Shown piece by piece: positions 26,203 through 35,494 of a stretch of DNA of 64,000 bases (its first letter is position 1; each line of letters begins with the position of its first letter). The translations under genes and the position numbers were made by a program. Source of the stretch: Shinella zoogloeoides (GTDB lineage: Bacteria > Pseudomonadota > Alphaproteobacteria > Rhizobiales > Rhizobiaceae); the NCBI RefSeq assembly GCF_033705735.1, contig NZ_CP131130.1, positions 2,173,001 through 2,237,000 of the forward strand, given 5' to 3'. Below the pieces are notes generated by a model. That model had not been told where the DNA came from and made no database searches. It worked only from the letters and a program-made list of their open reading frames with translations.

Positions 26203-26966
26203 TTTTTCCACGGCGCAGCGCCGCTTTCCCAAAGTTTCTGCAAATGGTTCTTGTCGCGCAGCGTATCCATCGGATGCCAGAATCCGGGGTGGCGGAAAGC
26301 GTGCAACTGCCCAGTAGAGGCGAGCATTTCCAACGGCTCTGCTTCCCAGATGGTCTCATCCCCTTTGATCAGGCCAAGGCAATTATGCTGAAGCACGAAA
26401 AAGCCGCCATTGATGAGACCATTGTCACCTGCCGGCTTTTCCTCGAAACGCTCAATGACATCGCCTTCGATCTTCAACGCACCGAAGCGGCCGGGCGGTG
26501 CGACGGCTGTCATCGTCGCCCGTGCGCCATGCGCCTTGTGGAAGGCGATGGACGCGGCAATATCGACGTCAGAAACACCATCGCCATAGGTGAAGCAGAA
26601 GTTCTCCTCGCCCTCAAGATAGGGGCGGACGCGGCCAAGCCGGCCACCAGTCATGCTATTCTCGCCGGTCTCCACCAGCGTCACCTTCCACGGTTCGACG
26701 ATGTTCTGGTGATACTGAATGTCGCCGGTCGTCGTATCCACGGTCATGTCAGCGCCATGGCGAATGAAGTTCGTGAAGAACTCCTTGATCATATAGCCCT
26801 TGTAACCAAGGCAGATGATGAACTCGTTGACACCGTGGGCCGAGTACATCTTCATGATATGCCACAAGATGGGACGATTGCCGATCTCGATCATCGGCTT
26901 CGGCCGCAAGACGGATTCCTCGGAGATCCTGCTGCCAAGCCCCCCGGCCAAAATCACTGCCTTCAT
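26193..26966 (-). CDS. rfbF: Glucose-1-phosphate cytidylyltransferase
   Basis: 257 aa nucleotidyltransferase. The start MKAVILAGGLGSRISEES has the GG-x-G-x-R signature, followed by RPKPMIEIGNRPILWHIMK. NFCFTYGDGVSDVDI carries the metal Asp, and FEEKPAGDNGLINGGFFVL and FWHPMDTLRDK fit RfbF. It makes CDP-glucose from glucose-1-phosphate and CTP. First gene of the leftward cassette rfbF-rfbG-methyltransferase-epimerase, with about 230 bp of AT-richer promoter DNA upstream. Confidence 0.94.
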   Translation of the reverse strand: MKAVILAGGLGSRISEESVLRPKPMIEIGNRPILWHIMKMYSAHGVNEFIICLGYKGYMIKEFFTNFIRHGADMTVDTTTGDIQYHQNIVEPWKVTLVETGENSMTGGRLGRVRPYLEGEENFCFTYGDGVSDVDIAASIAFHKAHGARATMTAVAPPGRFGALKIEGDVIERFEEKPAGDNGLINGGFFVLQHNCLGLIKGDETIWEAEPLEMLASTGQLHAFRHPGFWHPMDTLRDKNHLQKLWESGAAPWKKWA

Positions 26967-27200
26967 AACGCTTCCATTCTACAAATAGAACTACAAGTAT
27001 TCGCCGCTCTTTTAGCCATTTCCCTGACCAAAAGCGCCTGCGCTCCCTTCGCAGCAACTAGCAAATATGCCCGACCTGTCAACAATAAACGACTGCCCCA
27101 CTCCTCGTCGCAGCGATAGGATGGACATCCTCATGTGCCAGACTTGCTGCTAGCCCGCCATGGTGACCCGCAACGGTTCCGGACCTTTCATTATCGCCCA

Positions 27201-28253
27201 CTATCCGTCATTCAACACGGTCGGCCAGGAAACGGCGCCTTCACTTTCACCCAGACTGATCGCCAGAATGTAACTGGCGACTCGTGCTCCATTCGTACGG
27301 TCGTGCGCGATGCGATGACCAATCCCACCTACACGACGCCGCTCTGCATCGTTTTCATAAAGGGTGATCATTTTTGCAATGAGATCCTGCCGATCTGCAT
27401 ATTCTACCACGCCATCTTCATAAAGGTCGGCAAGCCGACTAGCGGCGATAGTCAGGGTCGTTACTCCCTGTCCCAGCGTCTGGGCAATGCGGTCGGACGA
27501 ATAGAGATAGGTCAATTGCTCCGGCTTCAGATCGTCCAGCGGCAAGTTGGGACAAACAGCCGCGTCGGCGAGGCGCTCCAGATAGGTGGTGCTGTCCATT
27601 CTTGTTGTTGCAAAAGCCCTTCCGCCGGATTCGAAACGATAGGCGGCCGGAAGCGCAGCACGAATCGCTTCGATCTGTTCTTCCCGCCGTTCGATGCCCG
27701 TGCCAAGGAACTGGCCATCAAGTCGCAACGCTGCACGAGGCGTTTCGAAGACGCGAGCCGTTTCCATTCCCGGATCGACGGGGTTTGGCATGAAGAACAG
27801 CCGACCCGCGGGTATTCCAAGCACCTTTGCCTGCACGCGATCGGCGCTGGTCAGGAAGGCCGCATCCACGTGTTGGGCGCGAGCGGCAAAACGCTGCATG
27901 GTCGCCCTGCGGAACAGCGCATCGACACAGAAGGCGGCGAGCCGCAAACCGGGATGATTGGCTCGCAAACGTTCATAGATTTCTGACTCGATGAGATCCG
28001 CATGGCCGAAGAGCACGAGGTGAGGACAGTAATGCGCCGCCGTCTCGATCAACTTCGCTTGCATTTTCTTCACGCCAAGTTTCTGGGTACTGAAAATATT
28101 AGCCTCGCGCGCATGATCACGATCAGAAAAGCAAAGGACATGATGCCCGGCGCGGATGAAGCCATTCGCCAGCTTGCTTTCCGTATTGAAGTAGCGGCGG
28201 AACAGGTCTTTGCGCCCGAAATTACCGACGATCATAATACGTCTTGGTCGCAT
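27201..28253 (-). CDS. CgeB-like glycosyltransferase
   Basis: About 350 aa, a GT-B-type transferase with a CgeB/YkvP-like C-terminal region (LYSSDRIAQTLGQGVTTLTI, VVEYADRQDLIAKMITLYEN). The N-terminal Rossmann-like half begins RRIMIVGNFGRKDLF. Two ATGs occur (28256 and 28253); GGAGG spacing favours the second, which overlaps the preceding stop as TGATG, so expression is coupled to the GT2 gene upstream. It presumably adds a sugar in surface polysaccharide assembly. Donor and acceptor unknown. Confidence 0.75.
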   Translation of the reverse strand: MRPRRIMIVGNFGRKDLFRRYFNTESKLANGFIRAGHHVLCFSDRDHAREANIFSTQKLGVKKMQAKLIETAAHYCPHLVLFGHADLIESEIYERLRANHPGLRLAAFCVDALFRRATMQRFAARAQHVDAAFLTSADRVQAKVLGIPAGRLFFMPNPVDPGMETARVFETPRAALRLDGQFLGTGIERREEQIEAIRAALPAAYRFESGGRAFATTRMDSTTYLERLADAAVCPNLPLDDLKPEQLTYLYSSDRIAQTLGQGVTTLTIAASRLADLYEDGVVEYADRQDLIAKMITLYENDAERRRVGGIGHRIAHDRTNGARVASYILAISLGESEGAVSWPTVLNDG

Positions 28254-29176
28254 CATATGCCTCCGGGGCGGCGGATGCCGGGAAGGGTCTTCAGGCGGGC
28301 AGCTACATCTGCGAGGAGGCGTCCGGACGGTTCCAGACCGAGCAGGCGATTAAGGAGGTAGCAGCGGCCCGCAGCCGAAAGGAACGGCAGTTGCACGCCA
28401 CGATCGCGATCCATTTTCCACAGGCTTGAAACCATCTGCCGCATGACCGCCCTGCGCGCTGTAGGCGAAGCATCCGGCCGGTCGAGGAATGGCAATAATG
28501 CGAAAAAGCGATCGTGATGTTGCTGCAGCACGTTGCGCGACAGATTGCCATCCCCCGTCTGGCGCAAATGATAGACCAGTGCATCGACGAAGACGAGCCG
28601 GTCGGCGGCAGCTGCAAGACGTAGTGGCAGGGATTGATCCTGGATGAAGACCGTTTCGTCCGCACCGCCGGCCTTGAGCCACAGTTGCCTTTCGGCAAGA
28701 AATCCCATGCGCACGATCTTGCGTTCGGCGACAAAAGCGAGCGGATCGCTCTCGACGGAAAGCGTGGCGTCCTCCGGAACATCCCGGCAATCTTCGCCAC
28801 GACGCGACCGCCCGAAGACGAGTGCGGCGTCAAAACGCCGCGCGCTGTCGATCAGAAACTTAGCCGCATTGCCGGGGAGCATGTCGTCAGCGTCAATGGC
28901 AAGAAGATACCGCCCCCGCGCCTGCGACGCCGCCCGATTGAAAGCAATGGCCGGACCGTTGTTGTCCTGCGAGGCAAAAATTCGGACGCGAGGATCCCTT
29001 CCCGCCTCCTCTTCAAGTAGCGCCAGCGAACCGTCGGCAGAATTGTCATCGACAAACACGAACTCGATGTCTTCTTCCGCTATACCCCTTTGCGCCCTGG
29101 CCAGCCGAAGGGTCTCCGGCAGAACTTCGGCTTTGTTGTAGACAGCGGAAATGATACTGAGGAGTGGCCCGGTCAT
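28253..29176 (-). CDS. Family 2 glycosyltransferase
   Basis: 307 aa GT-A fold. Start LSIISAVYNKAEVLPETL, nucleotide-binding VFVDDNSADGSLALL, and the DxD motif in YLLAIDADDMLPGN. No membrane segment, so cytoplasmic or peripheral, acting on a lipid-linked glycan. Translationally coupled to the CgeB-like gene downstream. Specificity cannot be read from sequence. Confidence 0.85.
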   Translation of the reverse strand: MTGPLLSIISAVYNKAEVLPETLRLARAQRGIAEEDIEFVFVDDNSADGSLALLEEEAGRDPRVRIFASQDNNGPAIAFNRAASQARGRYLLAIDADDMLPGNAAKFLIDSARRFDAALVFGRSRRGEDCRDVPEDATLSVESDPLAFVAERKIVRMGFLAERQLWLKAGGADETVFIQDQSLPLRLAAAADRLVFVDALVYHLRQTGDGNLSRNVLQQHHDRFFALLPFLDRPDASPTARRAVMRQMVSSLWKMDRDRGVQLPFLSAAGRCYLLNRLLGLEPSGRLLADVAARLKTLPGIRRPGGI

Positions 29177-29194
29177 GCGGCGATCCGACGGATT

Positions 29195-29965
29195 TCATTC
29201 ATGCCAGTAATCCGCGATCCAGCGGGCTGGCAGAAGCCTCTTGTACCACTTGCCTGGCCATTTCCCCGCCAGCGCATCGTCCGGATTGGGACGTCCGTGG
29301 AAAACGCAAACGCTCGCCCCGTCCGGCAGCCGCGCCGGCATGAACCAGTTGAGCAGGATACGCGGAAACTTCCAGCCGCCAGGCAGACAATGCACCTTGA
29401 AAGACACGCACCAACCTTCCGTCCAGTAGCTCAACCGGCCCTGCCGGTGCAATTGCTGGGAGAGAAAGGTCTGCTCAATACGGTAGACATCCACCCAGTG
29501 CTGGGTCGGCTGGCTGTGGAATAGATCCAGTAGGTCAGAATGCGCACCAATCTCGAAGCGGAAAACAGATGTATTGCCATTGATCTGCTTCGGCTGCGTC
29601 CAATTATGGATAACGCAATAATCGCCCGGCTGGTCAAAAAACCGATCCAGCGGACCAGTGATCACTACGTCGAGATCAAGGAAAAGCGTTGGCCCGGAAA
29701 GATTACCAAGCGTCGGGTTATAAAGCGCCAGCTTCTTCCACGGCGTATTCTGATAAGGTGGATCGATACGGATCGGCGGCAGCTCCATCGTCTCGATTCC
29801 AGAGCAAAGTCCAGCCGTATCGTCTGTGAAGCAGACGAAACGAAACGGCCGGGAGAGATTGCGCGCCACCATCGCATAAAGCCGGTTGGCATATTCCGGG
29901 CCATAGAGCGTACCCCATTTCATGCAGACGACATTGACGGGAGCTTCGGCGCTGCTCATCGACAC
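29195..29965 (-). CDS. Putative glycosyltransferase with DxD motif
   Basis: 256 aa. Resembles a small GT-A family found in polysaccharide loci: start VNVVCMKWGTLYGPEYANRL, then FRFVCFTDDTAGLC, and a DxD motif in PTLFLDLDVVITGPLDRFF. The C-terminus is rich in aromatics (WPGKWYKRLLPARWIADYW). The GTG at 29965 has AGGA eight nt upstream; an ATG at 29959 is an alternative. It is 18 bp from the GT2 gene and in the same direction. Exact family and substrate not recognised with certainty. Confidence 0.7.
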   Translation of the reverse strand: MSMSSAEAPVNVVCMKWGTLYGPEYANRLYAMVARNLSRPFRFVCFTDDTAGLCSGIETMELPPIRIDPPYQNTPWKKLALYNPTLGNLSGPTLFLDLDVVITGPLDRFFDQPGDYCVIHNWTQPKQINGNTSVFRFEIGAHSDLLDLFHSQPTQHWVDVYRIEQTFLSQQLHRQGRLSYWTEGWCVSFKVHCLPGGWKFPRILLNWFMPARLPDGASVCVFHGRPNPDDALAGKWPGKWYKRLLPARWIADYWHE

Positions 29966-30064
29966 TGGGCTGGTCCTGTTTCCAAGTTGAACGGGGCAGG
30001 AATCGCTCCCTATGATGGGCTCCTTATACGTCGCAGATGCGTCCCTGTGAACGGGGCCGCACCA

Positions 30065-31171
30065 TTACGCCCCAGCCACCGGAACGACGCGTCGATAAAG
30101 CCCTGCCATTGCATCCTCGACAGCGCGCTTGCGCGTGAGGGCAGGCTTCTCGACCAGCTTCCAACTTAGCGAGGCCAGCACCACGGTAATTGCCAGCGAA
30201 GCGGTGGTAAGCGGCAGGAGACCGAAGCGGTCCGCGAATAACGCCGAAAGCGACTGCTGAACCGGAAAGCCATAAATGTAGATGCCATAGGAAATGTCCG
30301 GCGCCCCACGCAGCCTTTTTAACGCAGTAGCCTGCGAAAAGGCGAAGCAATACACAAGATAGGGTAAAGTCAATCGCATCGCAGGATCAAGAAAAGGCGT
30401 ATTAACGGTAAAAAGCGAAGCGATGAACAACACCACAGCAACTATCAAATTGCGCGGAATAACATGTTCCCAGCATAGCAGAACAGCACCGGCCGCGAAA
30501 TAATAACCGTAAATCCAGTTCGTTTTTGGCGTCAAAACACCTTCTGGAAGAAGTGGAGGAAGTATCGCTCCAAAATATGCGACGACAAAAAGCACCAGAA
30601 GCAAATATTTCAGATGACGCATCCATTCCGGTCTAAGCCGTGCAAGAAAAACGATTACGCCGAACAGCATGTACATGCGGATTTCAACACGTAGCGACCA
30701 TAGAGACCCATTGACCGCACCAGGATAAACATTGTCCTTGAACACTCCCGGCAGGTCATATTGGATCGACATCAGCATGGTATTGCGCCGGAGAAACGAC
30801 CACACCGAACCGTCCGTGAGATACTCGTAGATGCCTAGAGTCGTAAAAACGAGACCGAGAGCAAAGGTCATCAACAGGGCACAGACGAAAGCGCCTGGCA
30901 AGAGCCGCATGACGCGCGAAACGATATAGGACAGCACCGAACGAGACAGGATGGCGGAACGTGTCACCAGCATGCCACTGATGGCGAAGAAAGCCATGAC
31001 ACACATCTGGCCGATATTGAACGGCGAACCATGCGCCTGCCAGGGATCCGCTGCCCCGATAAACAGCGGATAGGCGTGGCTGACAATCACTAACGAGGCC
31101 AGCACGAGACGAAGGAAATCGAAGTTGTTTCCGGCTTGCGACCAGTCGTTCTTATGTGCAAAGAGGGGCAT
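30065..31171 (-). CDS. Acyltransferase family 3 membrane protein (OafA/NodX-like)
   Basis: 368 aa with about ten hydrophobic segments. Family motifs are NFDFLRLVLASLVIVSHAYP (arginine of the F-x-x-L-R signature and the conserved His) and VNGSLWSLRVEIRMYMLFG. It transfers an acetyl or other acyl group from the cytoplasm onto sugar residues of exported polysaccharide. Divergent from the GT2 gene at 31205, with only 33 bp between them. Confidence 0.88.
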   Translation of the reverse strand: MPLFAHKNDWSQAGNNFDFLRLVLASLVIVSHAYPLFIGAADPWQAHGSPFNIGQMCVMAFFAISGMLVTRSAILSRSVLSYIVSRVMRLLPGAFVCALLMTFALGLVFTTLGIYEYLTDGSVWSFLRRNTMLMSIQYDLPGVFKDNVYPGAVNGSLWSLRVEIRMYMLFGVIVFLARLRPEWMRHLKYLLLVLFVVAYFGAILPPLLPEGVLTPKTNWIYGYYFAAGAVLLCWEHVIPRNLIVAVVLFIASLFTVNTPFLDPAMRLTLPYLVYCFAFSQATALKRLRGAPDISYGIYIYGFPVQQSLSALFADRFGLLPLTTASLAITVVLASLSWKLVEKPALTRKRAVEDAMAGLYRRVVPVAGA

Positions 31172-31204
31172 CTGCTACCAGCATGATTTGAGGACGCGCG
31201 GACT

Positions 31205-32086
31205 ATGGCACGGGTAACGGTCGGAATTCCAGTTTATAACGGAGCGCCCATGCTGCGCGAATGTCTCGACAGCCTGCTGGCGCAGACTTATCAGGATTTC
31301 ATCATTGTCATCGCCGACAATGCATCCACCGACGAAACACCGGATATTTGCGCGGAATATGCTGCAAAGGATAGCCGCATCGAGGTTATTCGACAGGAGG
31401 AGAACATCGGTTCGCTACCGAATTTCGAGTTCCTGGTTCGTCGCGCTAATACTGAAATGTTCATGTGGCGAGCCGATGATGACTATTCGGACGAAAATTT
31501 CATTGAAGAGCTTATCGGAAGCCTTGATGACAATCCTGATGCAATATTGGCAATCCCTCGGATCATCACCCGCCGCAGCATTATAGAATACACAGAGGAA
31601 TCTGTATTTGGCATTATCGAGGAATCTGATTTCGTCGATGGGCTAATAAAGCGGTTCTACAGCTATCATGTGAGCGCCTTTTACGGCCTATGGCGGACTG
31701 CAGCAATCCAAGACATCGTCAAGCGCGTGTGGACTGCCTATCCGGAGGCCTATGCTGGTGACCACCTAACTTTACTACCAGTATTTCTCAAAGATGCTGC
31801 TATCGGCAATGATCGCACGCTTTTCGTCCAGCGAACCTATTCTCCCGTCAAGGGGAACGGTTTGCGCGGAGAGCGCACACTTTCAAATAGAATCGCAATG
31901 CTTGAACATCTGATGCCCCTCTTTTATGCCTGCTATGATGCCGAAGTTAAAGCCTGCGGCTTCCCCACTGATCAAGAACGACGCATACTCGCTCAACGCA
32001 AGCGCTTCACATATCATAAGCTCCGAGCTTCCCCTTGGCGCATTTTTCGTCTCAAGATCAAAAAGATGGTAGGAAAAAAATTCTAG
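31205..32086 (+). CDS. Family 2 glycosyltransferase
   Basis: 293 aa GT-A enzyme: VTVGIPVYNGAPMLRECLDS, IIVIADNASTDETPDI, and a DDD motif in MFMWRADDDYSDENFIEEL. The C-terminal tail is basic (RLKIKKMVGKKF), suggesting membrane association. Markedly more AT-rich than the metabolic operons, as are the next two genes, which suggests a shared foreign origin. Substrate unknown. Confidence 0.85.
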   Translation: MARVTVGIPVYNGAPMLRECLDSLLAQTYQDFIIVIADNASTDETPDICAEYAAKDSRIEVIRQEENIGSLPNFEFLVRRANTEMFMWRADDDYSDENFIEELIGSLDDNPDAILAIPRIITRRSIIEYTEESVFGIIEESDFVDGLIKRFYSYHVSAFYGLWRTAAIQDIVKRVWTAYPEAYAGDHLTLLPVFLKDAAIGNDRTLFVQRTYSPVKGNGLRGERTLSNRIAMLEHLMPLFYACYDAEVKACGFPTDQERRILAQRKRFTYHKLRASPWRIFRLKIKKMVGKKF

Positions 32087-32214
32087 AGCATAGCCTACCA
32101 TAAACAGCTCCTAGACGTCATGAGAACGGGCTGATATCCGAAGCTCTTTCACCCCACTGCTGACGAGCACCCCGTGCTCTCATAGGCCTCTTTAAGCGAT
32201 CTTTGGAGCAGGTG

Positions 32215-32979
32215 ATGACCGCTGTTAATGGAACCATCGTCGTATGCGCTGATGGCTATGTCGGCAAACGGATTGTCGAATGGCTTTCCACCTACCACCC
32301 GGAGAGCGTCTCACTTGTAATTACTGTATCTGAGAATGACATATTTCAGCACTGCCAGAAACACTCTATTCCAGTTGAGGCTCTAAACGCGCGATCGATT
32401 AGAAACACGATCTCCTCAAGAATAGATGGAGGCATTGATTTAGGAATACTATTGTGGTGGCCAAAAATACTATCTAAAGATGACATAAATATAGCCACCA
32501 AGGGATTCATAAATACCCACCCGAGTCTCCTACCCTTTCACCGTGGAAAAAACCCCAATTTTTGGGCACTGAAGAATGGTGAGCCTTTTGGGGTATCGAT
32601 TCATTTTTTGGGAAGTGGAATTGACGATGGGGATATTATCGCACAAAAGCAGGTTCCCTATAGTTGGACAGACAATGCGGGGGACCTCTACAAAAAAAGC
32701 TTGGAGAGCATGATTGATTTATTTAAATCGACTTTCTCGAGCATATTACACAACGATGTGAGGCGTTCCACTCAAGACATGTCACTTGGCAATTTTCATT
32801 ACGCTCGCGAAATGGATAACGCATGTCATTTTCAGCTAAATCAAACGTACTCCGCGAGAGATTTTCTGAATCTTTTGCGGGCAAGGACGTTTGGACATTA
32901 CCCCGCTTGCTGGTTCACTGACGAGGATGGTACCGAATACGAAGTACGAATTTCGATTACCCCTAGGGCACATTCTTAA
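32215..32979 (+). CDS. Sugar N-formyltransferase-like protein
   Basis: 254 aa of the formyltransferase family (N10-formyl-THF dependent). The catalytic Asn-His region is INTHPSLLPFHRGKNPNFWA, and the catalytic Asp lies in IHFLGSGIDDGDII. It is shorter than Met-tRNA formyltransferase and lies beside a sugar aminotransferase, the pattern of enzymes that N-formylate amino sugars (VioF/QdtF type). The ATG at 32215 has GGAG six nt upstream. Strongly AT-rich for this genome. The amino-sugar substrate is inferred. Confidence 0.78.
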   Translation: MTAVNGTIVVCADGYVGKRIVEWLSTYHPESVSLVITVSENDIFQHCQKHSIPVEALNARSIRNTISSRIDGGIDLGILLWWPKILSKDDINIATKGFINTHPSLLPFHRGKNPNFWALKNGEPFGVSIHFLGSGIDDGDIIAQKQVPYSWTDNAGDLYKKSLESMIDLFKSTFSSILHNDVRRSTQDMSLGNFHYAREMDNACHFQLNQTYSARDFLNLLRARTFGHYPACWFTDEDGTEYEVRISITPRAHS

Positions 32980-33133
32980 CAATAAGATACATCAATCAAG
33001 CGTCTGCTCCCGAGGAGCTCGCCAAAAGATGAGAATGCGCCGCCTTGACAGAGAGAAAAAATGAACGGATCGGAAGGAAATGGTATAGTTTCCCGGAATT
33101 AGCCCCCCATTTTGCAAAAATCGGTAAATCTAG

Positions 33134-34246
33134 ATGAAATCGCGCATTCTTTACACGAAACCCTCGATCACGGAACGCGAAGTGGCATATGCAACCGATG
33201 CGGCGGCCAATGGCTGGGGCGAGCGGTGCTATGATTATATTCATAAATTCGAAGCGGCGTTTCGCGAGCATTTGGGCGTCAAGTACGCCATCTCCACTTC
33301 GAGCTGCACCGGGGCGATCCATCTGGGCCTCGCCGCGCTTGACATTGGCCCGGGCGATGAAATCATTATCGCCGACACGAACTGGATAGCATCAGCTGCA
33401 CCCATTACCTATCTCGGTGCTACCCCCGTTTTCGTGGATGTCCTGCCGGACAGTTGGTGTATCGACCCGCAAAAAGTCGAGGCAGCTATCACTGGACGCA
33501 CCAAGGCAATCATCGCCGTGCATATCTATGGCAATCTTTGCGACATGGATGCATTACGCGACATCGGCAACCGACACGGGATTGCCGTTGTAGAGGATGC
33601 CGCCGAGGCCATTGGATCAGTCTGGCACGGGGCGCGGGCAGGCTCGCTCGGTACTTTCGGTACCTTCTCCTTTCACGGCACCAAGACGGTGACAACGGGT
33701 GAAGGCGGTATGTTTGTCACCAATGACGATACCCTCTACGAACGAGCCCTCACCCTCTCCAATCATGGTCGCGCTCGTCGGCAGACGAAGCAGTTTTGGC
33801 CGGACGAGGTCGGCTTTAAATACAAAATTTCCAACATCCAAGCAGCACTCGGTGTGGGCCAGATGGAGCGTATCGGCGAGTTGATCTCTCGCAAGCGGGC
33901 GGTTTTTGCTCGTTATAGGGATGTGTTGGGTACACTTAGTGGCGTTGCTCTGAACCCCGAGCCTCCTGGCACCCAAAACGGTTTCTGGATGCCCACGGCC
34001 GTATTCGACAAAGAAACCGGCATCACGCGCGAAAAGTTGCAGACAGCCTTCCAGGCTGAAAATATCGATGCCCGCGTGTTCTTCTGGCCGTTGAGTTCCA
34101 CTCCATCCTTCAAGCCAAAGCCTGAGAACGTCAACGCATACGATCTTCCTAGCCGCGCGATAAATCTGCCGAGCTATCATGACCTCACCAACGAGGAGAT
34201 CGACCGTGTGTCTGATGTCCTGATCAGCACGCTCGGCGCCGCTTGA
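33134..34246 (+). CDS. PLP-dependent sugar aminotransferase (DegT/DnrJ/EryC1 family)
   Basis: 370 aa, type I fold. Landmarks are ISTSSCTGAIHLGLAALDIG, VVEDAAEAIGSVW (PLP-ring Asp), and the PLP-binding Lys in TFSFHGTKTVTTGEGGMF. Closest remembered relatives are perosamine synthases, which aminate a 4-keto-6-deoxy nucleotide sugar using glutamate. It is separated by 154 bp of AT-rich DNA from the formyltransferase gene. Together they would give a 4-N-formylamino sugar. No GDP-mannose dehydratase is in the window, so the ketosugar must be made elsewhere or be the CDP intermediate from rfbFG. Confidence 0.85.
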   Translation: MKSRILYTKPSITEREVAYATDAAANGWGERCYDYIHKFEAAFREHLGVKYAISTSSCTGAIHLGLAALDIGPGDEIIIADTNWIASAAPITYLGATPVFVDVLPDSWCIDPQKVEAAITGRTKAIIAVHIYGNLCDMDALRDIGNRHGIAVVEDAAEAIGSVWHGARAGSLGTFGTFSFHGTKTVTTGEGGMFVTNDDTLYERALTLSNHGRARRQTKQFWPDEVGFKYKISNIQAALGVGQMERIGELISRKRAVFARYRDVLGTLSGVALNPEPPGTQNGFWMPTAVFDKETGITREKLQTAFQAENIDARVFFWPLSSTPSFKPKPENVNAYDLPSRAINLPSYHDLTNEEIDRVSDVLISTLGAA

Positions 34247-34340
34247 TCTCCCGCGCCGCCTCATCATCAAGGACGGTCAATAGTCGGCTCGAAACGCGAG
34301 GCTGACATTTGCAGGAATTCTCGACATAAGCGGGAAACGC

Positions 34341-34904
34341 TTAGCTTGCGGAACGCGCCGCAGCTTCCATATCCTCCCAGCTTTCGTCCATGGCATAGGT
34401 GGGGGAGAAGAAGGGAACGCCGAAATGGCCGTAGCGGATGGAGAGCTGGTGTTCCGCGGTTTCCTCGTCCTCATGCGCGACGCGGGCGAGATAGACGACT
34501 GAGGCGAGGCCGGTTCGGTCGGCGCCTGAGCGGCAATGGATGAGGATCGGGCGTGGCGCGTCGCGAAGGGTTGCGACAAGGTCGTCCGCCGTCTTCGCGT
34601 CGAGGCGCCGGCTGGCGTTCAGGGGGAAGTCGATCAGGGTGAGGCCAAGCTGTCTTGCCGCGGCGGCCTCGTTTTTGTACCAGGCCGACTTTTCATCCCG
34701 GCCTCTCAGGTTGATGACGGTACGGATCTTGTAGCGCTCGGCATAGGTCGCGAGATCGGCCGGCGTGGGTTGGTTGGAGCGGTAGACTTCCCCCGGCACG
34801 ACGGCGGCGAAATTTCCTGTCAGTTGTATTGCCACGAGATAGAGGCCGAGCCCGAGGCCCGCCGCGCCGGACGCAAGCCCTGTCCATTTCAAGAACCGCT
34901 TCAT
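34341..34904 (-). CDS. Cys-dependent protein/inositol phosphatase with N-terminal membrane anchor
   Basis: 187 aa. One N-terminal hydrophobic segment (ASGAAGLGLGLYLVAIQL) is followed by a dual-specificity/tyrosine-phosphatase-like domain with the P-loop ILIHCRSGADRTGLAS (C-x5-R) and general-acid region VINLRGRDEKSAWY. The ATG at 34904 follows AGGAAAGG. The active site probably faces the periplasm if the helix is an anchor. It marks the return to high GC after the glycan region. Substrate unknown; PTP-like phosphatases near polysaccharide loci sometimes act on tyrosine kinases, but none is here. Confidence 0.8.
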   Translation of the reverse strand: MKRFLKWTGLASGAAGLGLGLYLVAIQLTGNFAAVVPGEVYRSNQPTPADLATYAERYKIRTVINLRGRDEKSAWYKNEAAAARQLGLTLIDFPLNASRRLDAKTADDLVATLRDAPRPILIHCRSGADRTGLASVVYLARVAHEDEETAEHQLSIRYGHFGVPFFSPTYAMDESWEDMEAAARSAS

Positions 34905-35066
34905 GATCGCCTTTCCTACCGATTTGGGCGACAGAAAAAGCCTTGCGGCTGACAGGGCGCTGAACGCCGGCTGCGAAAGGGCGGGGACGGCGTCGCCTCG
35001 CCTTACGGCTTGACGCTGCGCCTTGATCGCGTATCCCTTGCCGGACACCTCTTCAAAAGGCCGGCC

Positions 35067-35489
35067 ATGGAAGCGATCATCTATCACAATCCGCGATGCG
35101 GCACCTCGCGCAACACGCTGGCCCTCATCCGCAATGCCGGCATCGAGCCGAGGATCGTGGACTATCTCGCCGCACCGCCGACCCGGGAGGAACTGCGGGC
35201 CCTGATCGCCACCGCCGGCCTTGCGGTGCGCGCTGCCATTCGCGAGAAGGAAGCATCCTACGCCGCCCTCGGCCTTGCCAATCCCGCACTGTCGGACGAT
35301 GAGCTGCTCGACCACATGGTGGCCGAGCCGATCCTCATCAACCGCCCCTTCGTGACGACGCCACTCGGAACGCGGCTCTGCCGGCCGTCGGAAGTCGTGC
35401 TCGATATCCTTCCCGACACGCACAAGGGGCCTTTCGCCAAGGAGGATGGCGAGAAGGTGATCGGCGAGGACGGCAAGCGGCTCGCCTGA
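35067..35489 (+). CDS. arsC: Arsenate reductase, glutaredoxin-dependent type
   Basis: 140 aa, ArsC/Spx thioredoxin-like fold. The catalytic Cys lies in IIYHNPRCGTSRNTLALI, and the conserved Arg lies in PILINRPFVTTPLGTRLCRP. It reduces arsenate to arsenite with glutathione and glutaredoxin. No arsR, arsB or acr3 is next to it, so it may be a housekeeping paralogue. The ATG at 35067 is chosen over an upstream in-frame start at 35010 because the family begins at this Met. Confidence 0.88.
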   Translation: MEAIIYHNPRCGTSRNTLALIRNAGIEPRIVDYLAAPPTREELRALIATAGLAVRAAIREKEASYAALGLANPALSDDELLDHMVAEPILINRPFVTTPLGTRLCRPSEVVLDILPDTHKGPFAKEDGEKVIGEDGKRLA

Positions 35490-35494
35490 GAGCT

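Noticed and set aside
19760..34300. Duplicate of the tRNA-Arg 3' end (attachment site) closing the glycan island
   Set aside because: I scanned for the GGTTCGAATCCTGTCGGG stretch beyond the tRNA and found no second copy; no integrase is present either.
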